Translations under genes and position numbers: made by a program
DNA from: Methanoculleus methanifontis
GTDB taxonomy: Archaea; Halobacteriota; Methanomicrobia; Methanomicrobiales; Methanoculleaceae
Assembly: GCF_030464365.1 (NCBI RefSeq)
Contig: NZ_VCYI01000006.1
Coordinates: forward strand, 62,001-126,000
Direction of reading: 5' to 3'
DNA length: 64,000 nt
Notes under the pieces: model-generated
Databases searched by the model: none
What the model was told of the DNA's origin: nothing
Seen by the model: the letters and a program-made list of their open reading frames with translations, nothing else
Part shown: positions 24,412 through 33,634 of the stretch, one piece after another
Position numbering within the stretch: the first letter of the stretch is position 1
Layout of the letters: each line of letters begins with the position of its first letter

Positions 24412-27266
24412 CCGGGAGAGTAAGCAGAGAGCAGAGGCTCTTCCGCTACTACCCGGAGGACTTCGGGGCACTCCCTGTCCGCATCGTCCACATGGATCTC
24501 GTCTTCGACGTCTACGACGGCCACACCCGGGTCGTCTCCGCCCTCACCGCCGAAACCCCTGAGACGCCGCTCTCATCGCTCTCCCTGAACGCCCGCGACC
24601 TGGACATCCTCCGCGTGGAGTCCGCCGGATACGCCGTCACCCATACCTACGACCGGGACGCCGCGCTCCTCACCGTCACCTTCGATCCCCCCATCCCGCC
24701 CCGGACACAGTTCACCCTCGAGACCGAGACGATCTGCCGGCCGAGCACCCACGTCCTCGAAGGCCTCTACTATGACGGGGTCTGCCCCGGCGGGCCGCCC
24801 ACCCAGATCACCCAGTGCCAGCAGTGGGGGTTCCAGCGGCTGGTTCCCTGTCTCGACGACATGACCGCGAAGTGCACCTACACGACGACAATCGTCGCGG
24901 ATAACGGGTATACGGCCACCATATCGAACGGGGATCCTGCAGGAGCCCGGATCCCCTGCGCTCCCGGGCGCTCCGTGCAGAGGTACGAGAACACCAAAAC
25001 CCCGATGGCACCCTACCTCTTCTTCCTCGGGGTGGGGTGCTACGACACCTACCAGCGCGAGTTCGAGTACCCCGACGGACGGACGTTCGCCCTCGAAATC
25101 CTCGCAAAACCCGGATCCGACCCGGAGGGTGCAGAGTGTGCGCTCGATATCCTCGCGGACGCGGTGATGTGGGTCCACCTCTTCACCGGCCCGGCGCAGT
25201 ACCGCGACCGCGAGACCCGGGAGGAGGTGTGGCGGCTTGTGCGGGTGCGCGATGAGGCAAAACGCACCGGCGACGCTCAGACGCTCGGAGAGACCAGGAA
25301 GATGCTCAAAGACCTCATCTCGACTATCACACCGGGCTACGCCTACACCGGGGCGGTCTACCGGGAGATCGCCATGCAGAACTCCGACTTCGGCGGGATG
25401 GAGAACGTCGGGAACACGACGATCGCCGCGAACCGGCTTATGCCCGGACCCGATACCACCGACCCGGCCTTCGAGTACCTGATCCGGGTGAAGGTCCACG
25501 AGTACTACCACAACGAGAACGGCTCCGAGGTGACCGGGTGGAGCCCGTTCGAGATCTGGCTGAACGAGGCCGTGACCGTCCACATCGAGAACCAGCACCA
25601 CGCCTTCCTCTTCGGCGAGGCCTACTCCCGCATCAAGACCGTGCTCGACCTCCTCGACCCCGCGGCCGGGACGCTCACGCTCGATAGGGGCGCGGGCTCG
25701 ATGCCGATCGAGCCGGACGGGTTCAATGATCCGAACGACCTCATCACGGGCGTCACCTACGTGAAAGCCCCCGAGTTCGTCAGGATGATCGAGACACTGA
25801 TGGGGAAGGAGGCATTCGCCGAAGCGCTCGCCCGCTACCACGACCGGTTCCGGCACGCAAACGCTTCCCGCGACGACTGGATACGCTGCATGGAGGAGGT
25901 CGCGGGGCAGGATTTCACAGGAATGGCTGCGGTCTGGCTGAAGGAGAAGGAGTACCCGGTTCTCACGGTATCCCCCGCGTATGACCCGGCCGGCCGCCGG
26001 TTCACCCTCACCTACCGCCAGAGTCGCTCGCCCGGCGGCCGTCTCTGGGAGTTCCCGTTCCGGTTCGCGCTCGTCGATGCCGAAGGCCGGGATATCAGGG
26101 AGGTGACCGTCCGGATCGCGGACGAAACCGGAGAGATCGTCCTCGACGGCGTCGACCGGCCCGCGTTCCTCTCGCTCAACCGTGGCTACTCTTTCTACGG
26201 CAGGACCGCATACCGGGCGCCGGAGGACGAACTCTACCTCCAGGTCGAGAGAGACCCTGATATCGTCGGCCGATTCACCGCGTTCCTCGCGCTCGCCGAT
26301 CGGGAGATGCTCCGGCTCCTCGAGGATCCGGGTGCAGCCGTCTCCGACCGGTTCGCCGACCTCTGCGCAGCCCTCCTCGCCGACGAATCTCTTATGGAGG
26401 AGGCGGGCGGACAGTTCCTGACCATCTTCCCCTCGGTGGAGGACGAGCGGTTTGCCCACCACTACCGGGCACTCCATGACGTCCGGCAGACGATCTATGC
26501 CGCCGCCGCACGGGGCGGCGGCGAGGCCCTCCTTCGTGTTTACCGGCAGGCGGCAAACGCGTCCCCCGCCGCGCCAGGCAGCCTGGAGGAAGAGGCCGCG
26601 GCGATCCGGCGCCGGCAGCGCAAAAACGCCTGCCTTTCGATCCTCGCGACCCGGGACACCCCCGAGATTCACCGGCTGCTCCTTCGCCAGTTCCAGGAAG
26701 CAACGGCCGCAACCGACCGGCTCACCGCGTTTTCGCTGATCCTCGAAAGCAGCGCTCCGGAACGGCAGGAGATCCTCGAATCGTTCGCGGTAGAGTCAGC
26801 AAAGAGCCCCGTCGCGTGGGAATCCTTCCTCGCCGCCGTCGCCGGAAGCGACTGCGACGACCTCGTCCCCATTCTGGAGCGGATCGAGTCCTCGCCCACC
26901 TTCGTATCCGAGCAGGCCGACCAGCAGCGGGCGCTCTATGGGCGGTTCGCGCTGAACAGGAAACGGTCGCTCGAGACCGAGGAAGGGCGGGCCTACCTTA
27001 CTGAGGTGCTCCGGCGGCTCGCCCCGGTCAACGAGTACAGCACCGTCCGGGCTCTCGATGCGTTTGCATTCATCGATGCAATGGAGCCCCGCCACCGGGT
27101 TCCGGCGGTCGCGGTGCTCGCGGATCTCCTTGCCGGCCTCGATCCCGGTGCGCAACCCGCGGTCTACAACAACGCCCGGCGCTTCCTCCTCGGCGCCCCG
27201 GAGGCAGTCCGGGCCTACGAGGTGGAGCACGGAACGATCCCGGCCCTCGGGGGGTCCAACTCCTGA
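24408..27266 (+). CDS. M1 family (aminopeptidase N-like) metallopeptidase
   Basis: A 952-residue zinc aminopeptidase. The exopeptidase motif appears as GGMEN at about residue 329 in place of GAMEN. The zinc site is HEYYH at about 364, with the third ligand Glu in NEAVTVH about 20 residues on. The C-terminal half is helical and long, as in the aminopeptidase N/ERAP group. It trims N-terminal residues from peptides in the cytoplasm; no signal peptide is seen. The start is TTG 24408, within the stop of the preceding HEAT-repeat gene (TTGA overlap), which is good evidence of coupling. Confidence 0.92.
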   Translation: MTGRVSREQRLFRYYPEDFGALPVRIVHMDLVFDVYDGHTRVVSALTAETPETPLSSLSLNARDLDILRVESAGYAVTHTYDRDAALLTVTFDPPIPPRTQFTLETETICRPSTHVLEGLYYDGVCPGGPPTQITQCQQWGFQRLVPCLDDMTAKCTYTTTIVADNGYTATISNGDPAGARIPCAPGRSVQRYENTKTPMAPYLFFLGVGCYDTYQREFEYPDGRTFALEILAKPGSDPEGAECALDILADAVMWVHLFTGPAQYRDRETREEVWRLVRVRDEAKRTGDAQTLGETRKMLKDLISTITPGYAYTGAVYREIAMQNSDFGGMENVGNTTIAANRLMPGPDTTDPAFEYLIRVKVHEYYHNENGSEVTGWSPFEIWLNEAVTVHIENQHHAFLFGEAYSRIKTVLDLLDPAAGTLTLDRGAGSMPIEPDGFNDPNDLITGVTYVKAPEFVRMIETLMGKEAFAEALARYHDRFRHANASRDDWIRCMEEVAGQDFTGMAAVWLKEKEYPVLTVSPAYDPAGRRFTLTYRQSRSPGGRLWEFPFRFALVDAEGRDIREVTVRIADETGEIVLDGVDRPAFLSLNRGYSFYGRTAYRAPEDELYLQVERDPDIVGRFTAFLALADREMLRLLEDPGAAVSDRFADLCAALLADESLMEEAGGQFLTIFPSVEDERFAHHYRALHDVRQTIYAAAARGGGEALLRVYRQAANASPAAPGSLEEEAAAIRRRQRKNACLSILATRDTPEIHRLLLRQFQEATAATDRLTAFSLILESSAPERQEILESFAVESAKSPVAWESFLAAVAGSDCDDLVPILERIESSPTFVSEQADQQRALYGRFALNRKRSLETEEGRAYLTEVLRRLAPVNEYSTVRALDAFAFIDAMEPRHRVPAVAVLADLLAGLDPGAQPAVYNNARRFLLGAPEAVRAYEVEHGTIPALGGSNS

Positions 27267-27353
27267 AATCACTTCAAAACCCTCAAGACGGGGAGGGAGA
27301 GCCGTTCGCAATGGCAGGTGCAACCCGGAGCATAGGAGCGTGTTGATACATCC

Positions 27354-27484
27354 CTTCGCGGCTTCGCGCTCTTCGCGTGAGGCCTATTTGCCATCCCGAT
27401 GACAACCTCGCGCGAAGCCGCGAAGAGCGCGAAGTTCGGTATGTCGCTGAGAGGAACTCCTCTTCGCATCTTCGCGTGAGCCAG
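27354..27484. repeat. CTTCGCG inverted repeat, copy C, with an extra half-copy
   Basis: The left arm (about 27353-27382) has three CTTCGCG units with linkers G then CT, ending in TGAGG. The right arm (about 27406-27435) reads in reverse with the linkers in the other order. A third fragment with TCTTCGCATC and CTTCGCGTGAG lies at about 27461-27480. The element sits between the convergent 3' ends of the M1 peptidase and the MBL gene and fills that 300-nt gap, which has no coding frame. Confidence 0.75.
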
Positions 27485-27568
27485 TAATGCATGGATCATT
27501 GGGAGGGGATTCGATCTCAGGAAAAAGGCGTCTACAGATACCGGCCCTCCGGGAACCCGCCCCCTGAC

Positions 27569-28408
27569 TCACCCGAACTCCAGGTGCAGCCCGACGCCGG
27601 TCTCCCGGACGTCCGCTACCCCTGCAAGGGCAATCTTCGCCGCGAGGTCGGTGCAGTGGCAGGGGTGGAGAGCAGCCGGTCGCACCTCCGCGAAATAGTC
27701 GAGGATACCCTCTATCTGCTCCGGCGGCGCATCGAGGAGATGAAACCCGCCGATGACGTCGGCAATCCGGTCTTCGTCGCAGACCTCCCGGGCCTGCTCG
27801 ACGATCGAACAGATCCCTGAGTGAGAACAGCCGGTTATGACAACGAGCCCCTCCTCGGTCTTGCAGGCGAGCGCGGTATCGTCAGGGACGGTGTCGTCCC
27901 GGATACCGTCCGGCGTGTAGATGTAGCCGCACGGGGGCGCCTTCTCGAACTCAAACCGCCGCTCGATCTCGCCCAGGAAGACCAGGTTCTCGGTCAGCCA
28001 GAGAGGGGGCGCGGTCAGGAGAACGTTCCCGTGCCGGAAGAGTTCCTCGACCGAGAGATGGCACCCGATCTCCCCGACGCCGTCGCAGCTCCGGGTGAGG
28101 AACGCATCCGGATGGGCAATGAACGTGGGTTCGACACGTTCATGGCCTTCGAGGATAGCCTCGGTATGGAGCCGGATGAGAGCGTCGAGGCCCCAGGTGT
28201 GGTCGAGGTGGCCGTGGGAGATGACGACGTCATCAACACGGAGAAGGTCGATCCCCATCTTCCGGGCATTGGTGACGAAGATGTCCGAGTAGCCTGCGTC
28301 GAAGAGAACTTGGGTTCCACCGTCCTCGATGTAAATAGAGAGCCCGGGTTCCGCGAGGAAGTAGCGGTCGGTGAGGGTGGCGTTATCCACGAGGACGGTC
28401 AACCTCAT
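27569..28408 (-). CDS. MBL-fold metallohydrolase (COG1237-like)
   Basis: A 279-residue metallo-beta-lactamase-fold hydrolase. The metal motif is ISHGHLDHTWG (HxHxDH), and later ligands are in TGCSHSGICSIVE and GGFHL. The arrangement matches the group annotated as 7,8-dihydropterin-6-methyl-(ribofuranosyl)aminobenzene-phosphate synthase-like, so a link to methanopterin is possible but not shown. Met 28408 with GGAGGTG upstream is chosen over the GTG three codons earlier. It faces the M1 peptidase convergently. Confidence 0.88.
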   Translation of the reverse strand: MRLTVLVDNATLTDRYFLAEPGLSIYIEDGGTQVLFDAGYSDIFVTNARKMGIDLLRVDDVVISHGHLDHTWGLDALIRLHTEAILEGHERVEPTFIAHPDAFLTRSCDGVGEIGCHLSVEELFRHGNVLLTAPPLWLTENLVFLGEIERRFEFEKAPPCGYIYTPDGIRDDTVPDDTALACKTEEGLVVITGCSHSGICSIVEQAREVCDEDRIADVIGGFHLLDAPPEQIEGILDYFAEVRPAALHPCHCTDLAAKIALAGVADVRETGVGLHLEFG

Positions 28409-28574
28409 GTGCGGCACCTCCGGCAGGTAGCCGCGAAAGGGATCATCCGGGGCGCTGCTTCGGCCGCAAACGAATCCATGCAGATACTGGGGACTCCGCG
28501 ATTAAGAAAGTATCCTGCGGCTGCCGAAGAAAAGAAGCCTCTCCCCGCGAAACGCTATGAAGGAGGAGTACGTG

Positions 28575-28964
28575 ATGGAATCAGGTTATGAGACCTTCTT
28601 CCCCGGAGAACCGGCGGAACTCAAACGGGTCGGCCTCGCAGCCGGGATGCAACTCGGGCTCGATCGCCTGAAAGACCTGCAGGAACACCGCGATGTTGAG
28701 GTCATCCTCTACTTCGACGAAGACCTCGCCCGGAACTCGACGCTTGACGCCGACTATGCGGACTTCTGGATCGTCCCGGTGCAGGCCCGGCCGTTCATGC
28801 CGCTCACGGTCTTTTTTCGGACGATCGCGGAGTGGGATCCGGAGTTTTCGGAGTGCATGCACCGGGAGCCCCCGACAGTCGAGGTTCTCGAAACCGGGAC
28901 GCTCAACCGCTACTCGGGGTGCGTCGCCTGCACACGGCCGTACGTGAAGGCACTGCTGCTGTAG
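28575..28964 (+). CDS. Hypothetical protein
   Basis: A 129-residue protein that I do not recognise. It is alpha/beta in appearance (RDVEVILYFDEDLARN, then DFWIVPVQARPFMPL). A Met at 28557 would add six residues; ATG 28575 is chosen because GGAGGAG lies at correct spacing. The C-terminal CVACTRPY contains two cysteines. It is divergent from the MBL gene and convergent with the 2H phosphoesterase. Coding use is normal for the window. Confidence 0.65.
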   Translation: MESGYETFFPGEPAELKRVGLAAGMQLGLDRLKDLQEHRDVEVILYFDEDLARNSTLDADYADFWIVPVQARPFMPLTVFFRTIAEWDPEFSECMHREPPTVEVLETGTLNRYSGCVACTRPYVKALLL

Positions 28965-28971
28965 CCCCGGA

Positions 28972-29637
28972 CTACCGGCGGGCCGCCGTCCCGCCGCGCC
29001 CCCCGTGTGCCCGAAGACCGAGATCGAACGTTGCAAGAACCCGGTGGCAGGTGCAATGGCTCCCAAGGTGACAGAGAGCAGCCTTCGTCACCTCGAACCG
29101 GACGGGAAAGTCGATCCCGGGGATGATCTCCGGGAGGTCGCCGAACCCGAGCGTGATGTGCGGCGAGTAGCGTTCGTACGCGGAAGTCTTCGGGAACCGC
29201 AGGAGACAGTCGACGGACGGCGCGGACGCTTCCCCGGAGAACATCGAAGGCCCCGCCGGGGGTGCCTGATACGGCTTTACCTCGTTCATCACGGTCTTGT
29301 GAAAGAGTTGGAGGATCTCCGCCTTGAGGATGTGGAACGTGGAGACGGTCTCACCCGCGTTTTTACGGTGTTTTGCAACGGCGTCGATCGTCAGGGACAT
29401 TGGGGAGCAGCGCCGCGTAATTTGCTCAATCTTCGCGGCGATATCCGTAATATCCCTGCGCTTTGCCGGGAACATCGCGACCGATATATGCGGGAGGCAA
29501 CCCTCCCTGTCGAGGCGTATCCCTCCATCCGGGTTGCCGGCGAGCAGTGTCCGGTTCGCACCGATCGCTATATCCATGATCGGGCCGGGCGGAAGGAAGA
29601 CAACATCAACGGCGATCGTTTCGGGAAGTTCATGCAT
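28972..29637 (-). CDS. 2H phosphoesterase (2'-5' RNA ligase-like)
   Basis: A 221-residue protein with two HxT/S motifs, PHISV and PHITLGFG, separated by about 108 residues. This is the signature of the 2H phosphoesterase superfamily (LigT, cyclic phosphodiesterases, and 2'-5' RNA ligase-like proteins). It should act on 2',3'-cyclic or 2'-5' phosphate bonds in RNA ends or small nucleotides. The tail is Gly/Arg-rich. Its exact substrate is not evident, and the neighbours do not help. Confidence 0.85.
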   Translation of the reverse strand: MHELPETIAVDVVFLPPGPIMDIAIGANRTLLAGNPDGGIRLDREGCLPHISVAMFPAKRRDITDIAAKIEQITRRCSPMSLTIDAVAKHRKNAGETVSTFHILKAEILQLFHKTVMNEVKPYQAPPAGPSMFSGEASAPSVDCLLRFPKTSAYERYSPHITLGFGDLPEIIPGIDFPVRFEVTKAALCHLGSHCTCHRVLATFDLGLRAHGGRGGTAARR

Positions 29638-29727
29638 GGTGCCGAAGAGAGCGGTAGGGTAAAAAGCGTTTTCCCACCGGAATTTACTCCCCGCCGCCTA
29701 GCGCCTGCAGGCTCGCCACGGCCGCTA

Positions 29728-29928
29728 TCACCACCTTACACCGAAGATTGGCTCCTCCTCGACGAGGTTCGTGATCCTTCGGACGCTCGCTTCCATTGGC
29801 ATATCTTTTCCGCTGCAAAGCCCGAATTTGAGTTGTTCCAGGCCTGCAGCCACCGAGTCGTCCTTCGAACGAACGCCGCTTACCGTCACCTGAAACGTCA
29901 GCGTCACCAGCCATTGGGTCGTCTCCAT
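29728..29928 (-). CDS. Small hypothetical protein (66 residues)
   Basis: A 66-residue frame with a plausible ATG preceded by a purine-rich GGGGGGAGAG, and a TATA-like GTATAC about 30 nt further up. It begins METTQWLVTLTFQVTVSG, which reads as a beta strand, and has a C-terminal helical part. It is neither a known family nor excluded as a chance frame. An overlapping minus-strand frame (29684-29914) is less likely. Confidence 0.4.
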   Translation of the reverse strand: METTQWLVTLTFQVTVSGVRSKDDSVAAGLEQLKFGLCSGKDMPMEASVRRITNLVEEEPIFGVRW

Positions 29929-30173
29929 CTCTCCCCCCTCACAATGTGGACGGAGTATACCGTCGCCGGGTCATAAAGGCAGCTCACGACCGGGGAGGTT
30001 GTATGTCGGATATCCCTTGCGGCGAGAATGGCGAAAAATGGTGGACTGATGAGTGAGAACGGAGAGCAGCACGGCGTTATGAGAACGTACAGAGAGGTGT
30101 TAAGCGTTGCATCACGAATGGAGGTATCGTTGCAGTCACGCATTCTGTCCGTACCGGCTCACCCGCATCCCGA

Positions 30174-30189
30174 GCACAATATATTGTGC
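30174..30189. promoter_or_regulatory. 16-bp perfect palindrome
   Basis: GCACAATATATTGTGC is its own reverse complement over 16 bp. It lies about 85 nt before the TATA box of the ABC operon. The rest of 29929-30322 holds no credible gene. A dimeric repressor or activator site is the natural reading. Confidence 0.45.
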
Positions 30190-30264
30190 AGGCAATAAAA
30201 ATGTTTTCGCGATACCCGGCGTAACGCACCACCCTGAACAGGCGGGAGCAGCCATGCACAACGA

Positions 30265-30275
30265 TTATATATAAA
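30265..30275 (+). promoter_or_regulatory. TATA box of the secreted-protein/ABC operon
   Basis: TTATATATAAA lies 48 nt before the ATG at 30323, a clear archaeal TATA element. A leader of about 25 nt with a GGGGG tract just before the ATG would follow. Confidence 0.6.
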
Positions 30276-30322
30276 CACCAGGGACTCCAGGACTCCGACG
30301 ATCTGTCCGGGAGAGATGGGGG

Positions 30323-31600
30323 ATGATCCAGGTATCCACGGCTGCGCCCCAGAGGTGCATAAAAAGGCAAACGAGCGGTTGCTTCACAGGCGCACTCATT
30401 CTCATCCTGGTGCTCATCCCGGCAGCGGCGTCCGCTGCCGCTCCATCGGTGATGGTCTCCAACTACACCGTCACCCCTGCTGTCCTGATGCCCGGCGACG
30501 AGGGGACGATCACCGTGGTGCTCACGAGCACGGCCCTGCCGGCCACGGGATCGCCGCTCAGCATCCGGCTCGACCCCGGCACCGGGGAGATGAACACCTC
30601 TCCGGAGACGGAGGAGAACGCCTACATCGAGAATGTGCTCCTGCACAGTACGGACGTCGAGGTCATGAGCGGAAGTTTCCAGGATATCGGCGAGATCGGC
30701 CCCGGCCAATCCTTCCCGCTCACGTTCCGGATTCGCGCCCCGGGCGAAGAGGGGATCTACTTCCCGGAGGTCTGGGTCAGCGTGCGGGACGGCGCCAACG
30801 TACGGTATCCCGTACCGGTGAACGTCAACTCCGCACACGCCCTGATCAAGAGGCCCGCGCTCCGGGTGGAGAGAACCGTCCCGGCGTCCGTTGACCCGGG
30901 CGAGCCCTTCAACGTCACGTTGACCATCCATAACGATGGCCAGGCCACCGCAAGTGACATCTCCGTCGGCGTCAACGCGACCTCCGGCGGGATCGCGCCG
31001 CGGAACTCGGAGAACTACTACATCCCCGAGATCGAGGCGGGGAAAAACGCCGTCCTGAACCTGGCCTTCGAGACCGATACAAGCGCACCGCTCGGGCTTA
31101 CCCCGATCCTCGTCACCGTCGACTACCGGGGCGCCGATCTCGCGCCGTCCAGGCAGATCGCGACGATCGGGATCCCCGTCGTCGGCAGCGCCGAGATGGG
31201 CGTCGCCTCCATCAGAACCGAGCCCGCCCGGATAACCGCCGGGGACACGGTCGACCTGACGATCCGGCTGGAGAACACCGGGACGGCGGACGCGGAGTCG
31301 GTCAGGGCGACGATCGAGGATCTCGCTCTCCCGGGCTCAAAAGAGGCGTTCCTCGGGACGATCGAGCCGGGGAACGACGGCCCCGCCATCTTCTCCCTTG
31401 ATGCCGACGAGGCGGGGGAGTTCGGCTACACCCTCGTCGTCCGGTATACCGACGACTACGGTGAACATACGGTCAGGCAGGCCCTGCAGGTCGTCGTTAC
31501 CGGACAGAGCCCGGTCCCGATGATCGCAGCCGCGGTAGCCGTTCTCATCGTCGCCGCCGCGATCGCGATCTACTGGTACCGGCGACGAAAGGAGGAGTGA
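30323..31600 (+). CDS. Exported protein with CARDB-like repeats (COG1361 type)
   Basis: A 425-residue membrane-anchored outside protein. A signal peptide (hydrophobic about 22-40, ending AAASA) is followed by immunoglobulin-like repeats. Each has an NVTLTIHNDGQATASD or VDLTIRLENTGTADAE motif, typical of CARDB/COG1361 domains. A single transmembrane helix at about 400-418 ends in a basic tail. It overlaps the FtsX-type permease gene by 4 nt and so is part of the exporter operon. It may be the extracellular partner or adaptor of the permease, by analogy with periplasmic MacA, though it is unrelated to MacA in sequence. Confidence 0.88.
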   Translation: MIQVSTAAPQRCIKRQTSGCFTGALILILVLIPAAASAAAPSVMVSNYTVTPAVLMPGDEGTITVVLTSTALPATGSPLSIRLDPGTGEMNTSPETEENAYIENVLLHSTDVEVMSGSFQDIGEIGPGQSFPLTFRIRAPGEEGIYFPEVWVSVRDGANVRYPVPVNVNSAHALIKRPALRVERTVPASVDPGEPFNVTLTIHNDGQATASDISVGVNATSGGIAPRNSENYYIPEIEAGKNAVLNLAFETDTSAPLGLTPILVTVDYRGADLAPSRQIATIGIPVVGSAEMGVASIRTEPARITAGDTVDLTIRLENTGTADAESVRATIEDLALPGSKEAFLGTIEPGNDGPAIFSLDADEAGEFGYTLVVRYTDDYGEHTVRQALQVVVTGQSPVPMIAAAVAVLIVAAAIAIYWYRRRKEE

Positions 31601-32808
31601 CCGCGGTGCTTTCAGGCCTCAAGGTCTCCGCGTTCCTGGCGTGGAAGTCGATCCAGCGCGGGAGCAGGGGGACGCTCGCCCTCACCATCATGATCATCGC
31701 CCTCATCTTCGTGAACCTGGTCTTCCTTCCCTCCATCATCTCCGGGGTCGTCGTGACCTTCGATACCCAGTCAATCGACTTCGACGTCGGAAACCTGGTC
31801 ATCGAGCCCCGGGAAGGCAACCAGTACATCGACGACGTGGACAGCCTCCAGAGGAAGGTCGAGCAGATCCCGGGAATCACAGGCACGTCGCCCCGCATAA
31901 CCGCCGGGGCAACGTTCTTTTACCGGGGCCACAACGCCGCGAGCACGCTCTACGGCATAAATCCAGAGGGCGAGCGATCGGTGACCAGGATCGCCGAATA
32001 CATGACCGCGGGAGAGTTCCTCTCGGGCGGCGATACCGGTGCGATCATCATCGGCGCGACCCTCGCGGGGATGGAAGGGGAGGAAGAGGGAGGTCTCCCT
32101 TCACTCCAGGGGGTCGATGTCGGCGATTCGATCAAGGTGGCCTACCCGAACGGCGAGACGCGGACCTACCGGGTGAAGGGGATCTTCGAGACCCAGTCCT
32201 TCGGCGTCGATACGGCGGCGTTCGTCACCACCCGCGAGATGAGCGAGGTGCTCGGACTCGACAACCAGGCGTCTGCGATCCTGGTCAAGACCGCGGTCAA
32301 CGGCAGGGAGGAGGAATACAAGAGGGAGATCCTCTCCTACGGCATCCAGGAGGATGTCCTGACGTTCCGGGAGAAGTCGGGAGGGTTCGTCGAGCAGGCG
32401 ATCCAGAGTTTCAACATCATCAACGCCATCTCGACGCTCGTCAGCCTGATCATCGCCATCGTGGTGGTCTTCATCGTGATCTTCATCAACACCGTGAACC
32501 GGCGGCGCCAGATCGGGATCTTGAAAGCAATCGGGATCGACCAGCAGATCATCATCAACTCCTACGTCCTCCAGGTGCTCTTCATCACCGCCGTCGGGGC
32601 GCTCGTCGGGATCGGGCTGAACACCGGGGTGACGACCTACCTGACTGCCTACCCGCTCGTCTTCCCCGGCGGCCCGGTCTACCCGGACGTGGAGGCGTCG
32701 GCCATCCTCCGGAGCATCGCGAGCCTCTTTGGAGTCTCGGTGGTGGCGGGTTACATCCCGGCATGGCGGATCGCGCGGGAGGATATCCTCACCGCAATCA
32801 GGGGGTGA
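31597..32808 (+). CDS. FtsX/MacB-type ABC transporter permease
   Basis: A 403-residue permease of the MacB/LolC/FtsX group. One transmembrane helix lies at about 25-48, followed by a large extracellular domain (about 50-270). Three more helices lie at the C-terminus: VSLIIAIVVVFIVIFI, LQVLFITAVGALVGIGL and SLFGVSVVAGYIPAW. The coupling sequence before the second helix (RRRQIGILKAIGID, after it) is the family's signature. GTG 31597 overlaps the upstream stop and has GAAAGGAGG; GTG 31606 would be better spaced. It works with the ATPase gene that follows by 4 nt. Confidence 0.92.
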   Translation: MTAVLSGLKVSAFLAWKSIQRGSRGTLALTIMIIALIFVNLVFLPSIISGVVVTFDTQSIDFDVGNLVIEPREGNQYIDDVDSLQRKVEQIPGITGTSPRITAGATFFYRGHNAASTLYGINPEGERSVTRIAEYMTAGEFLSGGDTGAIIIGATLAGMEGEEEGGLPSLQGVDVGDSIKVAYPNGETRTYRVKGIFETQSFGVDTAAFVTTREMSEVLGLDNQASAILVKTAVNGREEEYKREILSYGIQEDVLTFREKSGGFVEQAIQSFNIINAISTLVSLIIAIVVVFIVIFINTVNRRRQIGILKAIGIDQQIIINSYVLQVLFITAVGALVGIGLNTGVTTYLTAYPLVFPGGPVYPDVEASAILRSIASLFGVSVVAGYIPAWRIAREDILTAIRG

Positions 32809-32812
32809 AGGA

Positions 32813-33511
32813 ATGATCGTCGCAAAAGACCTCATGAGGGTCTACACGATGGGGAGGGTGGAAGTCCGGGCCCTCGCGGGCGTCTCGCTCGAGGTCGCGA
32901 AAGGCGAATTCGTCGGGATCATGGGGGCGAGCGGCAGCGGCAAATCGACGCTCCTCCATATCCTCGGGCTTCTCGACCGCCCCACCTCCGGTTCGGTCAC
33001 GATCGACGGGACGGATGTCCTGTCCCTCTCCGACCGTCGGCGAACCCTCTTTCGGCTGAACCGGCTCGGCTACGTCTTCCAGGACTACGCGCTCATCGGG
33101 GAACTCACGGCGCTCGAGAACGTCTACTTAACCTCGCTCGTCCGGGGCGCATCGAAGGACGAGTACCTCGAACGCAGCGCCGATATCCTCCGCCGGGTAG
33201 GCCTCGGTGATCGGATGGATCACCGGCAGAGCGAACTCTCCGGCGGCGAGCAGCAGCGTGTCGCGATAGCCCGGGCGCTCGTGAACAATCCGAGCATCCT
33301 GCTCGCCGACGAACCCTGCGCGAACCTGGACAGCCAGACCTCGAAGAGTATCCTCGACCTCTTTGCACGGTTAAACGAGGAACTTGACCAGACGATCGTG
33401 ATGGTCTCGCACGAGGACTGGCACAAAGAGTACTTCTGCCGGATCGTCACCCTGCGGGACGGACTGATCGAGGAAATGGTGGAGTGCAGGAGGGGCCAGA
33501 ACCCTCCATAA
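32813..33511 (+). CDS. LolD/MacB-type ABC transporter ATP-binding protein
   Basis: A 232-residue ATPase with Walker A GASGSGKST, signature LSGGEQQR, and Walker B ILLADEPCANLD. It matches the LolD/FtsE/MacB subgroup, which powers export or extraction of lipoproteins and peptides, not import. Met 32813 is used, 4 nt after the permease stop (TGAAGGAATG), which gives an SD of AAGGA. The upstream in-frame frame from 32729 overlaps the permease gene and lacks family similarity. The operon ends here. Confidence 0.93.
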   Translation: MIVAKDLMRVYTMGRVEVRALAGVSLEVAKGEFVGIMGASGSGKSTLLHILGLLDRPTSGSVTIDGTDVLSLSDRRRTLFRLNRLGYVFQDYALIGELTALENVYLTSLVRGASKDEYLERSADILRRVGLGDRMDHRQSELSGGEQQRVAIARALVNNPSILLADEPCANLDSQTSKSILDLFARLNEELDQTIVMVSHEDWHKEYFCRIVTLRDGLIEEMVECRRGQNPP

Positions 33512-33634
33512 CGTGAGCGGCCCGGCACCAGCCCCCGAATACGAGGATGCGTCCAGCCTCACGGGTCAGGCTGAAAAAAACGGCACCGATATTTTTATAT
33601 CGAACCCAGCATACAACCCCGGCCGGTGAGAGGC

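Noticed and set aside
24573-26672. 699-codon minus-strand frame opposite the aminopeptidase
   Set aside because: Antisense to a clear M1 peptidase with intact zinc site; the translation is Arg/Gly/Val-rich with no motif.
30077-30931. Minus-strand frame opposite the CARDB-like gene
   Set aside because: It begins in the signal-peptide coding part and is antisense to a gene with a clear domain pattern.
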